In this document: one piece after another, positions 6,225 through 6,439 of the stretch
How the letters are laid out: each line of letters opens with the position of its first letter
Numbering within the stretch: the stretch's first letter is position 1
Origin: Burkholderia gladioli
GTDB taxonomy: Bacteria; Pseudomonadota; Gammaproteobacteria; Burkholderiales; Burkholderiaceae
Direction: 5' to 3'
Assembly: GCA_009914575.1 (NCBI GenBank)
Contig: WNEB01000091.1
Span: 1 to 6,439, forward strand
DNA: 6,439 nt
The notes under the pieces: model-generated
What the model was told of the DNA's origin: nothing
Database searches by the model: none
The model's input: the letters and a program-made list of their open reading frames with translations, nothing else
Program-made: the position numbers and the translations under genes

Positions 6225-6439
6225 GAGCTAAAGTCAAATCTGGTGTACAGGGTGTCGGCATGATCAGGCGGTGAGCGATTGCTGAGCCGGTGTGCTGTCG
6301 GTCACCGGTACCCCATCTTTGAACGGCATGCCCGCCAGCAGCTCGGTCAGCTTCTCGGGCGCGCGGATCTTGCGCCACGACTCTTCGGCCGATTCGATCA
6401 GCTTGAACGCCAGCCCGAGAAACGTCGCGCGCGACACGC
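6225..6439 (-). mobile_element. IS256-family insertion sequence end, nested in the IS3 element (partial)
   Basis: Sequence from 6225 (gagctaaagtcaaatctggtgtaca) resembles IS256-family terminal repeats, which commonly contain GTGTACA and AATTTGAC-like strings (written TCAAAT on this strand). The transposase stop sits about 40 nt inside this end. The junction coincides with the loss of IS3 transposase coding sequence at 6224. The boundary is uncertain by about 3 nt, since IS256-type elements duplicate 8-9 bp of target and the other end is not visible. Confidence 0.7.
6264..6439 (-). CDS. IS256/Mutator-type transposase, C-terminal part (5' end outside window)
   Basis: Fifty-seven codons and a TGA stop (6264-6266) read on the minus strand into the window edge. 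The visible part contains LAFKLIESAEESWRKIRAPE followed by KLTELLAGMPFKDGV, which matches the conserved C-terminal tail of IS256-family (Mutator) transposases, where a xxLxxxxK(L/V)xxxAxxxWRRxx-like helix precedes a (L)LxGxxFxDG end. The catalytic DDE residues lie upstream, outside the window, so activity cannot be assessed. The 77-codon minus-strand frame at 6145-6378 is a shadow spanning the two IS elements. Confidence 0.8.
   Translation of the reverse strand, partial: VSRATFLGLAFKLIESAEESWRKIRAPEKLTELLAGMPFKDGVPVTDSTPAQQSLTA

Noticed and set aside
1..6439. Composite transposon formed by the IS elements flanking recJ to lolD
   Set aside because: The flanking elements belong to different families (IS5 on the left; IS3 and IS256 on the right), and the genes between are ordinary core genes in expected order.

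Overview
This window looks like a chromosomal segment of a high-GC betaproteobacterium, most likely Burkholderia sensu lato. The basis is GC-rich codon use in the core genes, the gene order recJ / RpfE-like gene / lolC / lolD / tatD, and the types of IS elements. The three IS families and the decayed tatD suggest an IS-rich or genome-eroding lineage. The species cannot be settled from sequence reading alone.

Layout: (1) 1-~272, the 3' end of an IS5-family element on the + strand, holding the transposase C-terminus with its catalytic Glu. (2) 417-3212, a leftward two-gene unit in which an RpfE-like protein gene (2121-3212) is followed 9 nt later by recJ (417-2111). (3) 3225-3580, a GC-rich divergent intergenic region with several inverted repeats and no gene. 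(4) 3581-5577, a rightward unit of lolC (TTG start) and lolD, encoding the inner-membrane lipoprotein-releasing ABC transporter. (5) 5582-5984, tatD, 4 nt after lolD and broken three times: a CTGCG tandem duplication, an AC tandem duplication, and an IS3-family insertion whose first bases supply a stop codon. (6) 5982-~6224, the right end of that IS3-family element. (7) ~6225-6439, the end of an IS256-family element that appears to have inserted into the IS3 transposase gene, giving nested IS elements.

How the genes work together: RecJ is a 5'-3' single-strand exonuclease of recombination and repair. LolC and LolD extract outer-membrane lipoproteins from the inner membrane and pass them to LolA. 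TatD was probably the third gene of the lol transcript but is now a pseudogene. I do not see a new defence or catalytic system. The most informative signal is the layered decay of tatD and the nested IS insertions on the right.
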